This document shows positions 1-7,425 of a stretch of 64,000 bases of DNA, piece after piece. The notes beneath the pieces were generated by a model that worked only from the letters and a program-made list of their open reading frames with translations, made no database searches and was not told where the DNA came from. A program made the translations under genes and the position numbers. The DNA is from Bradyrhizobium erythrophlei (lineage in GTDB: Bacteria; Pseudomonadota; Alphaproteobacteria; Rhizobiales; Xanthobacteraceae): NCBI RefSeq assembly GCF_900129425.1, contig NZ_LT670817.1, positions 3,968,001 through 4,032,000 on the forward strand, written 5' to 3'. The first letter of the stretch is position 1, and each line of letters begins with the position of its first letter.

Positions 1-95
1 GTTTGTAGATTTGTTTCAGTGAGCCGTCAATGCGGGGGACGCTGATTTTCTCGCGAGAGGTTGAGGGCTTGGTGAGTTCGTTTTATAGATATGCG

Positions 96-656
96 ATGAA
101 CGAAATTGAGGAGTTGGCGCAGGCTGCGGCTGACGAAGCGGACCGCCACGGACAATTGCCGCTGTGGTCGCGAGTGGGCTATCTGATCCGTCGTCTGCAC
201 CAGATTCACTCGGCCATTTTCGTTGAGGAGTGCCGCGAGTTCGGCATCACCCCGGTCCAGTATGGCCTGCTGACGGCCTTGCATTATTTCCCGGGCAGCG
301 ATCAAGTGAGCCTCGGTCGAGAGGTCGGGATCGATCGCACCAATGTGGCGGATGTGCTTGAGCGGCTTGCGGAAAGGGGGCTGGTGCGGCGTGAGCGCAG
401 CGTCCACGATAAGCGTTCTAAAATAGCGTTTCTCACGCCTGCAGGCGAAGCCGTCCTCGAGCAGGGCAGGGCCGGCATGATGCGCGCCCAGGAGCGTATT
501 CTGGCCCCGCTGGCATCGCCGTTTCGCCCTGCGTTCCTTGCCGTGCTGACCCAGTTGATCGATGGCAACAGTCAGTCTGTTCCTTCCGAATCCGGGTTCG
601 ATGTCGAGCGTCGCCCGAGAAAAAAGCCTCATGAGAAGGCCGGCTCCGGGCGCTGA
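96..656 (+). CDS. MarR-family transcriptional regulator
   Basis: Encodes a cytoplasmic winged-helix DNA-binding protein of about 186 residues, likely a local ligand-responsive repressor. The middle of the protein has the MarR layout: a helix reading GITPVQYGLLTAL, a recognition region with LGREVGIDRTNVADVLERLAERGLV, then the wing residues D-K-R-S-K and L-T-P-A-G. The longer frame can start at 30, but the ATG at 96 gives the usual MarR N-terminus. The basic tail (RRPRKKPHEK) is unusual but short. It is the first gene upstream of the transporter and oxygenase genes and on the same strand, so control of that catabolic island is a reasonable inference. No operator could be identified. Confidence 0.85.
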   Translation: MNEIEELAQAAADEADRHGQLPLWSRVGYLIRRLHQIHSAIFVEECREFGITPVQYGLLTALHYFPGSDQVSLGREVGIDRTNVADVLERLAERGLVRRERSVHDKRSKIAFLTPAGEAVLEQGRAGMMRAQERILAPLASPFRPAFLAVLTQLIDGNSQSVPSESGFDVERRPRKKPHEKAGSGR

Positions 657-919
657 TGGTGTTTGTCCCAGGATCCGCTTAGCTGCTCGGTTCGGTCCGC
701 TCGAGTAGCCGGCAACCGAGCGGAGCCAGTGTCGCCGGCTCCGCGTTTTCACGCGGAAACGTCGGTCAGATTAGGCGGCTAGCCGCATAGATCGCAGTCA
801 CTTTGCTCATTGAAGTTTGTGCATTTGAGCGATTATTAGTCAGTATATCTCCTTTTTTTGTTGAAACCTTCGGGAGTACGAGGGTAGTCTGCTCCGATTA
901 TTCACCGACGGAGCCTCCC
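657..919. other. intergenic region upstream of ABC importer
   Basis: No gene is seen. This short stretch separates the MarR gene from the binding-protein gene and probably contains the importer promoter and a MarR operator. An AT-rich segment around 815-860 is the most promoter-like part, but no confident -35/-10 pair or palindrome could be assigned. Confidence 0.3.
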
Positions 920-1936
920 ATGCGAGCAAGCGCGTTTGTTTTCAGTGCCGTAATGACGGTCACTGCGATGATTTCCAATGTCGCCGACGCAACCGATACG
1001 CTGCGGGTCCGGCTCGACTGGTCTCCCTGGGGTGACCAGGTGCCGTTCCATCTCGCCGTTAAAAAGGGCTGGTACGCCAAGCAGGGCCTCAACGTCCAAC
1101 TGGAAGACGGCAACGGCTCGGTCTCCACGGTGCAGATCGTCGGCAACGGGGACTACGATCTGGGCCACGCCTCGCTCGCCACCATGGCGATCGCGCGCTC
1201 CAAGGGACTGCAGGTGAAAGCGGTCGCGGGTTTCATTCGTCAGAATGACATCGGGCTGATGATCGGGAAGGACACCGGCGTCAATTCGCCGAAGGATCTC
1301 AAGGGCAAAAAACTCACCTTTACGGCAGGTTCGCTTGAAACGCCGTTTCTGGATCGGTTCATTAGCGCCGGCGGTCTGACCCGCGACGATCTGGAACTGA
1401 CCAATGTCGACGCCGCCAACAAGGGCACGCTGTATATGTCCGGCCGCGTCGACGGAGCCTTTTCATCGGCGCCCTTCATGCAGCCGATCTTCGATCGCCA
1501 GCGTCCGACCAAGACCATCAAATTCTCCGATTACGGCTTGGAGTTTCCAAGTTTCGGACTGTTCGCGACCGAGGCGACGATCGCGGCGAAGCGCGATCAG
1601 ATCCGCAAATTCGCGAGCGTTACCGCCGGCGCTTGGCAATACATCCTTAACGGTCACGAGGCCGAAGGCGTTCAGGCGATCATGGAAGCGCGCCCGCAGG
1701 CGAAGCTGGACGCGCAGGTCTTGCTCGATCAGATCAAAATCCTTCGCGGGCTGGTATCGACTCCCGCCACCGCGGGCAAACCCATGGGAATTATGGCCGA
1801 GGCCGATTGGGCGAAAGCGATCGACACCCTGCAGCAGGGTAAGCTGATGGGTCATGTGGAGGCGCCGGGTGCTTACTACACCAATGAGTTCATTGATGAA
1901 AAACTGGTGAAAGAGATCGCAGATGGCGGCAACTGA
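920..1936 (+). CDS. ABC importer substrate-binding protein, NMT1/SsuA-like
   Basis: Periplasmic solute-binding protein of 338 residues. The ATG at 920 is followed by a hydrophobic signal peptide (FVFSAVMTVTAMISNVADA) and a mature start TDTLRVRLDWSPWGDQVPF, which is the typical entry of the NMT1/thiamine-precursor/taurine-type family. GWYAKQGLNVQLEDGNGS and the later DYDLGHASLATM match the conserved ligand-cleft segments. An upstream start at 803 exists but would bury the signal peptide. ATPase and permease genes follow directly, so this is the recognition subunit of a three-gene importer. The ligand is unknown. The downstream oxygenase and Mo hydroxylase suggest an aromatic or N-heteroaromatic compound (inference). 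Confidence 0.88.
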   Translation: MRASAFVFSAVMTVTAMISNVADATDTLRVRLDWSPWGDQVPFHLAVKKGWYAKQGLNVQLEDGNGSVSTVQIVGNGDYDLGHASLATMAIARSKGLQVKAVAGFIRQNDIGLMIGKDTGVNSPKDLKGKKLTFTAGSLETPFLDRFISAGGLTRDDLELTNVDAANKGTLYMSGRVDGAFSSAPFMQPIFDRQRPTKTIKFSDYGLEFPSFGLFATEATIAAKRDQIRKFASVTAGAWQYILNGHEAEGVQAIMEARPQAKLDAQVLLDQIKILRGLVSTPATAGKPMGIMAEADWAKAIDTLQQGKLMGHVEAPGAYYTNEFIDEKLVKEIADGGN

Positions 1937-1997
1937 GCGCGTCTCCTCATTGTTGCCCGCATCCCGTGCGGCCACAGTATCGAAGACGAGCCGCACG

Positions 1998-2759
1998 ATG
2001 ATTTCTGCGCGCGGCGTCCAGAAACGCTATGGCGGCGCCGGGGGCCTGCTTGCGCTCGAGGACGTCACGCTGGACATCGCCGAAGGCGAATTCGTCAGCC
2101 TTCTCGGCCCCAGCGGCTGCGGCAAGAGCACCTTCCTGCGATGCCTCGCGGGACTGGAGCGTCCGACCGGGGGAGCGTTGCTGCTCGATGAGGCGCCGGT
2201 CAACGGACCGCCGGAAAAGCTCGGCATCGCGTTCCAGCGCGATGCACTGCTCGACTGGTTTTCAGTGCTGGAAAACACGTTGCTGCCGGCGGATTTCGGC
2301 GGCTACGGCCGAAAAGCCTACGAGCCGCGCGCCCGCGAATTGCTGGCGATGGTGGGATTGAAGGATTTCGCGGATGTCTATCCCAGCGCGTTGTCAGGCG
2401 GCATGCGCCAGCGCGCCGCGATTTGCCGCTCGCTGTTGTTACAGCCGCGCTTGCTGCTGATGGACGAACCGTTCGGCGCGCTCGACGCCCTAACACGCGA
2501 TCAGCTGAACGTCGATCTGCATCGCCTCTGGCAACGGCAGCGCATGACGGTCGGTTTCGTCACGCATTCGATTTCGGAGGCCGTCTTCCTGTCGACGCGC
2601 ATCGTCGTTTTCAGCGCGCGGCCTGGCAGGATCGCCGAGGACATTCGTGTCGATCTGCCTGACGATCGCAAGCTGGCGGTGCGCGATACCCCGGATTTCA
2701 TTCGCTACACCCATCATATTCGCAGCCTGTTCGAGAAAATGGGCCTGATCCACGACTGA
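1998..2759 (+). CDS. ABC importer ATP-binding protein, SsuB/TauB-like
   Basis: Cytoplasmic ATPase of the importer. Walker A is GPSGCGKST, the Q-loop region is AFQRDALLDWFSVLEN, the signature is LSGGMRQRAAI and Walker B is LLLMDEPFGALDAL, followed by the H-loop FVTHSISEA. The family N-terminus (MISARGVQKRYGG) fits the ATG at 1998. The frame is open back to an ATG at 1923 that overlaps the end of the binding-protein gene by 14 bases, so translational coupling from 1923 is possible. It powers uptake through the permease encoded next. Confidence 0.88.
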   Translation: MISARGVQKRYGGAGGLLALEDVTLDIAEGEFVSLLGPSGCGKSTFLRCLAGLERPTGGALLLDEAPVNGPPEKLGIAFQRDALLDWFSVLENTLLPADFGGYGRKAYEPRARELLAMVGLKDFADVYPSALSGGMRQRAAICRSLLLQPRLLLMDEPFGALDALTRDQLNVDLHRLWQRQRMTVGFVTHSISEAVFLSTRIVVFSARPGRIAEDIRVDLPDDRKLAVRDTPDFIRYTHHIRSLFEKMGLIHD

Positions 2760-2833
2760 CACTTGAGATAAAGGCGGCGTGCGGCTCGTCCGGCATGCGC
2801 AGCAAACCGCCGTCGCTAAGGCGAGGAGATCAC

Positions 2834-3613
2834 ATGCAATCGACCACCCGTTGGGCGCGCTTCGGCATTCCGCTCCTTGGCGCTGTCGCCTTCCTTTTGA
2901 TCTGGGAAATGGCCACGGATCTCGGCGCCATCAGGCCCGTTCTGCTGCCGGCGCCATTGGCTGTCATCCGTGAGATTGCCGGTGAGCCGAGGTGGTTTGC
3001 GGAGCAGACGGTCTTTACCATCGGCGTCGCGCTGGCGGGGTTTGCCCTGGCGGTCGTTCTCGGCGTCGCGTTCGCCGTCGCCATCGTTGAGTGGCCGCTG
3101 CTCGATCGGCTGCTTTTTCCATTGTTCGTCGCGCTGAACAGCGTTCCCAAGGTGGCGATCGCGCCGTTGTTCATCATCTGGTTCGGCACAGGCGCCGAAC
3201 CGAAAATCGCCATCGCCGCCCTGATCGCGATTTTTGCGATCGTGATCGATACCGCGCTCGGCCTGCACTCGGTGCCGCCGGACCAGCTCGATCTGGCCAA
3301 GGTGTTGCGCGGCTCGCGGCTGAAGGTGTTGCTGCGCATCAAGATGTATTGCGCCCTGCCGCATATCTTCGCCGGCTTCAAGGTTGCGCTGTCGCTGTCG
3401 CTGGTGGGGGCGATCGTCGGTGAATTCGTTTCGTCGCAGAAGGGGCTCGGCTTTGTGATCCTGACGGCGCAAGGGTCGTTCGATACGCCGCGCGTGTTCG
3501 CCGCCATTTTCATTCTGTCGGTGGTGGGCGTCACCCTGATCAGCGCGCTCGATGTCATCGAGCGGCTCGCCTTGCCCTGGCATTACAAGAGCCGGCAGGT
3601 CGGCGGACACTGA
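2834..3613 (+). CDS. ABC importer permease, SsuC/TauC-like
   Basis: Integral inner-membrane permease of 259 residues with about six hydrophobic segments (for example LLGAVAFLLIWEMA, VALAGFALAVVLGVAFAVAI, LVGAIVGEFV). The cytoplasmic coupling region around DLAKVLRGSRLKVLLRIKMYCALPHIFAGFK corresponds to the EAA loop of BPD-type permeases. A strong ribosome-binding site, GCGAGGAGAT, precedes the ATG at 2834 and decides the start over the in-frame ATG at 2795. It completes the binding protein/ATPase/permease trio. Confidence 0.88.
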   Translation: MQSTTRWARFGIPLLGAVAFLLIWEMATDLGAIRPVLLPAPLAVIREIAGEPRWFAEQTVFTIGVALAGFALAVVLGVAFAVAIVEWPLLDRLLFPLFVALNSVPKVAIAPLFIIWFGTGAEPKIAIAALIAIFAIVIDTALGLHSVPPDQLDLAKVLRGSRLKVLLRIKMYCALPHIFAGFKVALSLSLVGAIVGEFVSSQKGLGFVILTAQGSFDTPRVFAAIFILSVVGVTLISALDVIERLALPWHYKSRQVGGH

Positions 3614-3836
3614 GGCCAGCAGCGCGACGAGAGGGGCGTTCCCAGCGGCCTCGCTGGATGTCTCGTGGATAACCGCCGTCAAAAATAAGAGGTGTACATC
3701 TTATTATTCAAGGATCCGAAATGTTCGAAAATGCCTTATCAGATTTGGATTCGGCAAGTTTAGCCCTGTCGGCGTGTATGTATAAAGAAGGTATGTCTCG
3801 GTTTCAGCCGGGCGCGCCCTCGCAAGCTCTTGGCCC

Positions 3837-3863
3837 TTGCAATGAAAAATAACGTTGTATACT
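3837..3863 (+). promoter_or_regulatory. candidate sigma70-type promoter for the oxygenase operon
   Basis: TTGCAA at 3837-3842 and TATACT at 3858-3863 are separated by 15 bases in an AT-rich pocket just upstream of the oxygenase start at 3896. The elements are close to consensus but the spacer is short. The 280-base gap between permease and oxygenase contains no gene, which fits a separate transcription start here. Confidence 0.35.
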
Positions 3864-3895
3864 GATTATATCGACCCTCTGGCATAGGATCGCAT

Positions 3896-6787
3896 ATGAC
3901 ATGGCGTGCCGCCATTTTACTCGAAGCGTTGCGCCCGGACGGAGTGATCGGCGTTGAAATCGAGGGCGTCCCTGTCGCTCTTTATCAACTGGGCGATCAG
4001 GTCTACGCGACTCACGGCATTTGCACCCATGCGCTGGCCTTCCTTGCCGATGGATTTGTCGAGGACGGCAAGATCGAGTGTCCGCTGCATCAGGGGCTGT
4101 TCGATATTCGAACCGGCAAGGCGCTGTGTGCACCGCTGACGGAGGATATCAAAACCTACCCCGTGAAGGTTGAGGACGGGACGGTATTCGTTGATCTCGA
4201 TTCATCCGAGGCAGACACCGCACAAGATGCTTCATCCGCGGGCGATATCACAGTGCCTGTGCGCTCGGACCAGCGGGTTGTCATCGCCGGCGCGGGGCAG
4301 GCGGCGGCTGCCGCTATTCGCGCGATGCGCGCCGCTGGCTTCGAAGGCGAGATCGATCTTGTCGGGGCCGAGCCCCACTTGCCTTACGAGCGTCCGCCCT
4401 TGTCCAAAGGCTTGCTGTTGGGGCAAACCAGCCGGGAGGCCTGCGGGCGTCTCAGCCCCGCGGACATAGACGCGCTTGGCGTTACCGTTCATTTGCAAAC
4501 CCGGGTGTCCGCCATCGATGCCAGCGCGCGCATCGCCACTCTCGATGACGGGCGCACGCTGTCTTACACCGCATTGCTGATCGCCACCGGCGGTTCGCCG
4601 CGCGCGTTGAGCATTCCGGGCGCGGATCTGCCGGGCGTGCTGTCCCTGCGCACGTTTGAGGATGCCGCAGCGATCGGCGATGCGATCCGCGCGGCGAAAT
4701 CCGTCGCCATCATCGGCGGCGGCTTTATCGGCATGGAATTGGCCTCGGTCGCAGCTGAACTGGGCGTCTCGACGATGGTGCTGGAGCGCGAGGCCGAATT
4801 GATGGCGCGGATGATGCCCGCGCCGCTGGGCCGCGCGTTTCGGCGGCTGGCGGAAAAACACGGTGTCACCGTCCGGGTTGCGACTTCCGTTGTGGCGATC
4901 GAGCAGGTTAACGGCGGGCTGCTGGTTAAAACCTCCGGTGAGCCGGTGGCCGCCGATCTCGTGCTGGTCGGCGTCGGACTGGAGGTGGACACCGCGCTGG
5001 CCGCGTCCGCCGGTTGCGACGTGCAGGGCGGAATTGTCGTCGATGCGGAGGGGCGCAGCAACGTGCCCGGCATCTGGGCAGCGGGCGATTGTGCGCTCCA
5101 TCATGTGCCGATCAACGGCCGGCGCTGCCGCCTCGAAAGTTGGGACAATGCAGAACGGCAGGGCGCGGCAGCCGGGCGCTCGATCGCCGATGCGCCGGCC
5201 GAAGCGGATGCGGCGAGCCGGCCTTGGTTCTGGACCGATCAGTTCGGCCTCAATGTGCAAATGCTGGGCGTCGCCGCCCCGGGCGATGCTGTTGCCCGCA
5301 CCGGTGGAGATGCCGCCGCAGCCGGTGCGGTCTACCGCACCTTCGATCCTGTATCGGGCCAGCTCACATCTGTCGTCGCTTTTTCCGCGCCGCAGGCGAT
5401 CCGGGCTGCGCGAACCGAACTCAACAGCGATGCGTGTTTCGATCCGGCCACTGTAGCCGGCGTCGTTCTCGACGATCCGGATGAAGATGAGGGAGATGCC
5501 ATGACAGCCGCTGTATCCGCCACTATCAAATCCTCGGCACCTTTGTCGGCCGATGAACGGGCCAGAACTTATGCCTGGCCCACGGAAGGCCTGACGCGCA
5601 TTCCCGACTGGGTCTACACCGACGAATTCATCTATCAGCGCGAAGTCGAGAAGATCTTTCACGGTCGCACCTGGAATTACGTCGCTCTGGAAGACGAGGC
5701 GCGCAATCCCGGCGATTTCATTCGTTCCAATGTCGGGCCGACGCCCGTCGTGGTCTCGCGCGCCGATGACGGCAGCATTCATGTCTTTGAAAACCGCTGT
5801 GTCCATCGCGCGGCCGAATTCTGTCGCAACCTGAGCGGCAACACCAAGGAGTTCGTCTGCCCATATCACCAATGGTCATACGATCTGAAGGGCAATCTGG
5901 CGGGGGTGCCATTTCGGCGCGGCGTCAATGGCGCGGGCGGCATGCCGAAGGATTTCAAGACCTCCGAGCATGGCCTGAAGCGGCTGAAGGTCACCACCCA
6001 TCGCGGCGTCGTTTTCGCTTCGTATTGCGACGAAATCGAGCCGCTCGCGGACTATCTCGGTCCCGAGATCCTCGCGGAATTCGAGGCCACGTTCGACGGC
6101 CGCATACCGCGCGTTCTCGGCCATTATCGCCATAGCCTTCCGGGCAACTGGAAGCTGTATCACGAAAACCTCAAGGACCCCTATCACGCCACGCTGCTGC
6201 ATACCTTTTTGGTGACGTTCGGCCTTTTGGTCGCCGGCAACAGATCCCTGATGCTGGCGGATGCGACCGGCCGGCATGGCGTGATGGCGTCGGCGAAATC
6301 CGAGGCGGGCAAGCTAGCCGCCGATACCAAGAAGGAAATGCGCGCCTACAAGGAAGGTATGTCGCTTTCCGACCCCCGCTTCATGAATTTCGTCGACGAG
6401 TTCAAGAGCCCGTGGTCCGTGACCATGATGACGCTGTGGCCTAACCTGATCGTCCAGCGCGAGATGAATACGCTTGGCGTTCGTCAGATTGTGCCGACCG
6501 GCCCGAACGAGTTCATCATGAAATGGACGATGTTCGGATTCGAGGGCGACGACGAGGAGATGACGCGCCATCGGCTGCGGCAGGGCAACCTGATGGGGCC
6601 TGCCGGATTCCTCGGTCTCGAAGACAACGAAGCCATCAAATTCGTGCAGGACGGAATGATTTCCGTGCCGCGCGGCGAACATATAGTCGAACTCGATCCC
6701 GGCAATGACGGGACCTCCGAGACGCTGATTTCGGAGGCGGCGATCCGCGGCATGTATCGCCATTGGCGCGAGGTGATGGAGCTGTGA
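3896..6787 (+). CDS. Fused Rieske ferredoxin / ferredoxin reductase / ring-hydroxylating oxygenase alpha subunit
   Basis: One 963-residue frame holds a whole Rieske electron chain. Residues 1-105 are a Rieske ferredoxin (C43-T-H45 and C62-P-L-H65). Residues about 125-520 are an FAD/NAD(P) reductase, with dinucleotide motifs GAGQAA near 132 and GGGFIG further on, and GIWAAGDC near the end. Residues 536-963 are an oxygenase alpha subunit. This has a Rieske site C-V-H, 17 residues, C-P-Y-H, and the mononuclear iron motif DPYHATLLH, with LEDNEAIK downstream. The alpha part resembles anthranilate/salicylate-type oxygenases (inference). A ribosome-binding site and ATG at 5501 inside the frame could also give a separate alpha subunit. 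These components are normally two or three genes. The beta subunit follows at 6848. Confidence 0.85.
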   Translation: MTWRAAILLEALRPDGVIGVEIEGVPVALYQLGDQVYATHGICTHALAFLADGFVEDGKIECPLHQGLFDIRTGKALCAPLTEDIKTYPVKVEDGTVFVDLDSSEADTAQDASSAGDITVPVRSDQRVVIAGAGQAAAAAIRAMRAAGFEGEIDLVGAEPHLPYERPPLSKGLLLGQTSREACGRLSPADIDALGVTVHLQTRVSAIDASARIATLDDGRTLSYTALLIATGGSPRALSIPGADLPGVLSLRTFEDAAAIGDAIRAAKSVAIIGGGFIGMELASVAAELGVSTMVLEREAELMARMMPAPLGRAFRRLAEKHGVTVRVATSVVAIEQVNGGLLVKTSGEPVAADLVLVGVGLEVDTALAASAGCDVQGGIVVDAEGRSNVPGIWAAGDCALHHVPINGRRCRLESWDNAERQGAAAGRSIADAPAEADAASRPWFWTDQFGLNVQMLGVAAPGDAVARTGGDAAAAGAVYRTFDPVSGQLTSVVAFSAPQAIRAARTELNSDACFDPATVAGVVLDDPDEDEGDAMTAAVSATIKSSAPLSADERARTYAWPTEGLTRIPDWVYTDEFIYQREVEKIFHGRTWNYVALEDEARNPGDFIRSNVGPTPVVVSRADDGSIHVFENRCVHRAAEFCRNLSGNTKEFVCPYHQWSYDLKGNLAGVPFRRGVNGAGGMPKDFKTSEHGLKRLKVTTHRGVVFASYCDEIEPLADYLGPEILAEFEATFDGRIPRVLGHYRHSLPGNWKLYHENLKDPYHATLLHTFLVTFGLLVAGNRSLMLADATGRHGVMASAKSEAGKLAADTKKEMRAYKEGMSLSDPRFMNFVDEFKSPWSVTMMTLWPNLIVQREMNTLGVRQIVPTGPNEFIMKWTMFGFEGDDEEMTRHRLRQGNLMGPAGFLGLEDNEAIKFVQDGMISVPRGEHIVELDPGNDGTSETLISEAAIRGMYRHWREVMEL
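5488..5504 (+). promoter_or_regulatory. internal ribosome-binding site and ATGA at the reductase/oxygenase junction
   Basis: TGAGGGAG lies seven bases before an in-frame ATG at 5501. From that ATG the frame reads MTAAVSATIKSS, which is a natural N-terminus for a 428-residue oxygenase alpha subunit. The ATG is part of ATGA, the stop/start overlap seen between other genes of this operon. Here the TGA is out of frame, so the upstream frame runs through. The site could yield free alpha subunit from the fused message, or it could be a relic of formerly separate genes. Confidence 0.6.
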
Positions 6788-6847
6788 GATTTATCGCTCT
6801 TGGATGTGAGTGAGGCCTCGCTTGCCGCCGACTTGAGGAAACCAAAA

Positions 6848-7381
6848 ATGTCTCTTGCCATCGACATCAAATCCAGAATTCCGGACACCCGAGACGCTCG
6901 CATCGAGCGCCTTCTGCTTCGCGCGGAGATCGAGCAATTCAACGCGATCTACGCTACGGCGCTTGACGATCAGCGCCTGTCGGATTGGAGCGAAATGTTT
7001 ACCGACGACGGCAGCTACGTTGTCCTGTCTCGCGAAAACCACGATCGCGGGATGCCGGTGGGGCTGATTTACTGCGAGGGCCGGGCGATGATTCGCGATC
7101 GCGCCTTCGCGCTAGAGAAAACGGCGATGTTCGCGCCGCGTTATCTGCGACACATCGTCAGCAACACGCAGCTGATCGGCGTGGATTCGGATGGTTCAAT
7201 TCGTGCAACCGCAAATTATCTGCTGCTGCAGGTGTTGTTCGACCGTCCTGACGCAACGCTGCATCAGGTTGGTGTGTACCACGATGTGTTTCGAAGCACT
7301 CCGGATGGATTGAAGCTGGCCAAACGTCATTGCGTTTACGACAATCTGCTGGTCCCGAATGCGCTCTGCCTGCCGGTCTGA
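6848..7381 (+). CDS. Aromatic-ring-hydroxylating dioxygenase beta subunit
   Basis: Small subunit of 177 residues with the SnoaL/NTF2-like cone fold of Rieske oxygenase beta chains. Family features include IEQFNAIYATALDDQRLSDWSEMFTDDGSY at the N-terminus and RHIVSNTQLIGV in the core. It packs with alpha into the hexamer and is structural rather than redox-active. The ATG at 6848 follows a GAGGAAACC ribosome-binding site and is preferred over the upstream ATG at 6800. It starts 60 bases after the fused alpha frame, so it is almost certainly co-transcribed. Confidence 0.88.
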   Translation: MSLAIDIKSRIPDTRDARIERLLLRAEIEQFNAIYATALDDQRLSDWSEMFTDDGSYVVLSRENHDRGMPVGLIYCEGRAMIRDRAFALEKTAMFAPRYLRHIVSNTQLIGVDSDGSIRATANYLLLQVLFDRPDATLHQVGVYHDVFRSTPDGLKLAKRHCVYDNLLVPNALCLPV

Positions 7382-7425
7382 TCCGGCCGGACAGCGCGTC
7401 CCCAGATAGCCCGGCCTCGGTGGTC

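Noticed and set aside
4232..5872. 546-codon open frame on the minus strand
   Set aside because: It lies opposite the fused Rieske protein, has no motif or start signal, and its composition is that of a GC-rich antisense shadow.
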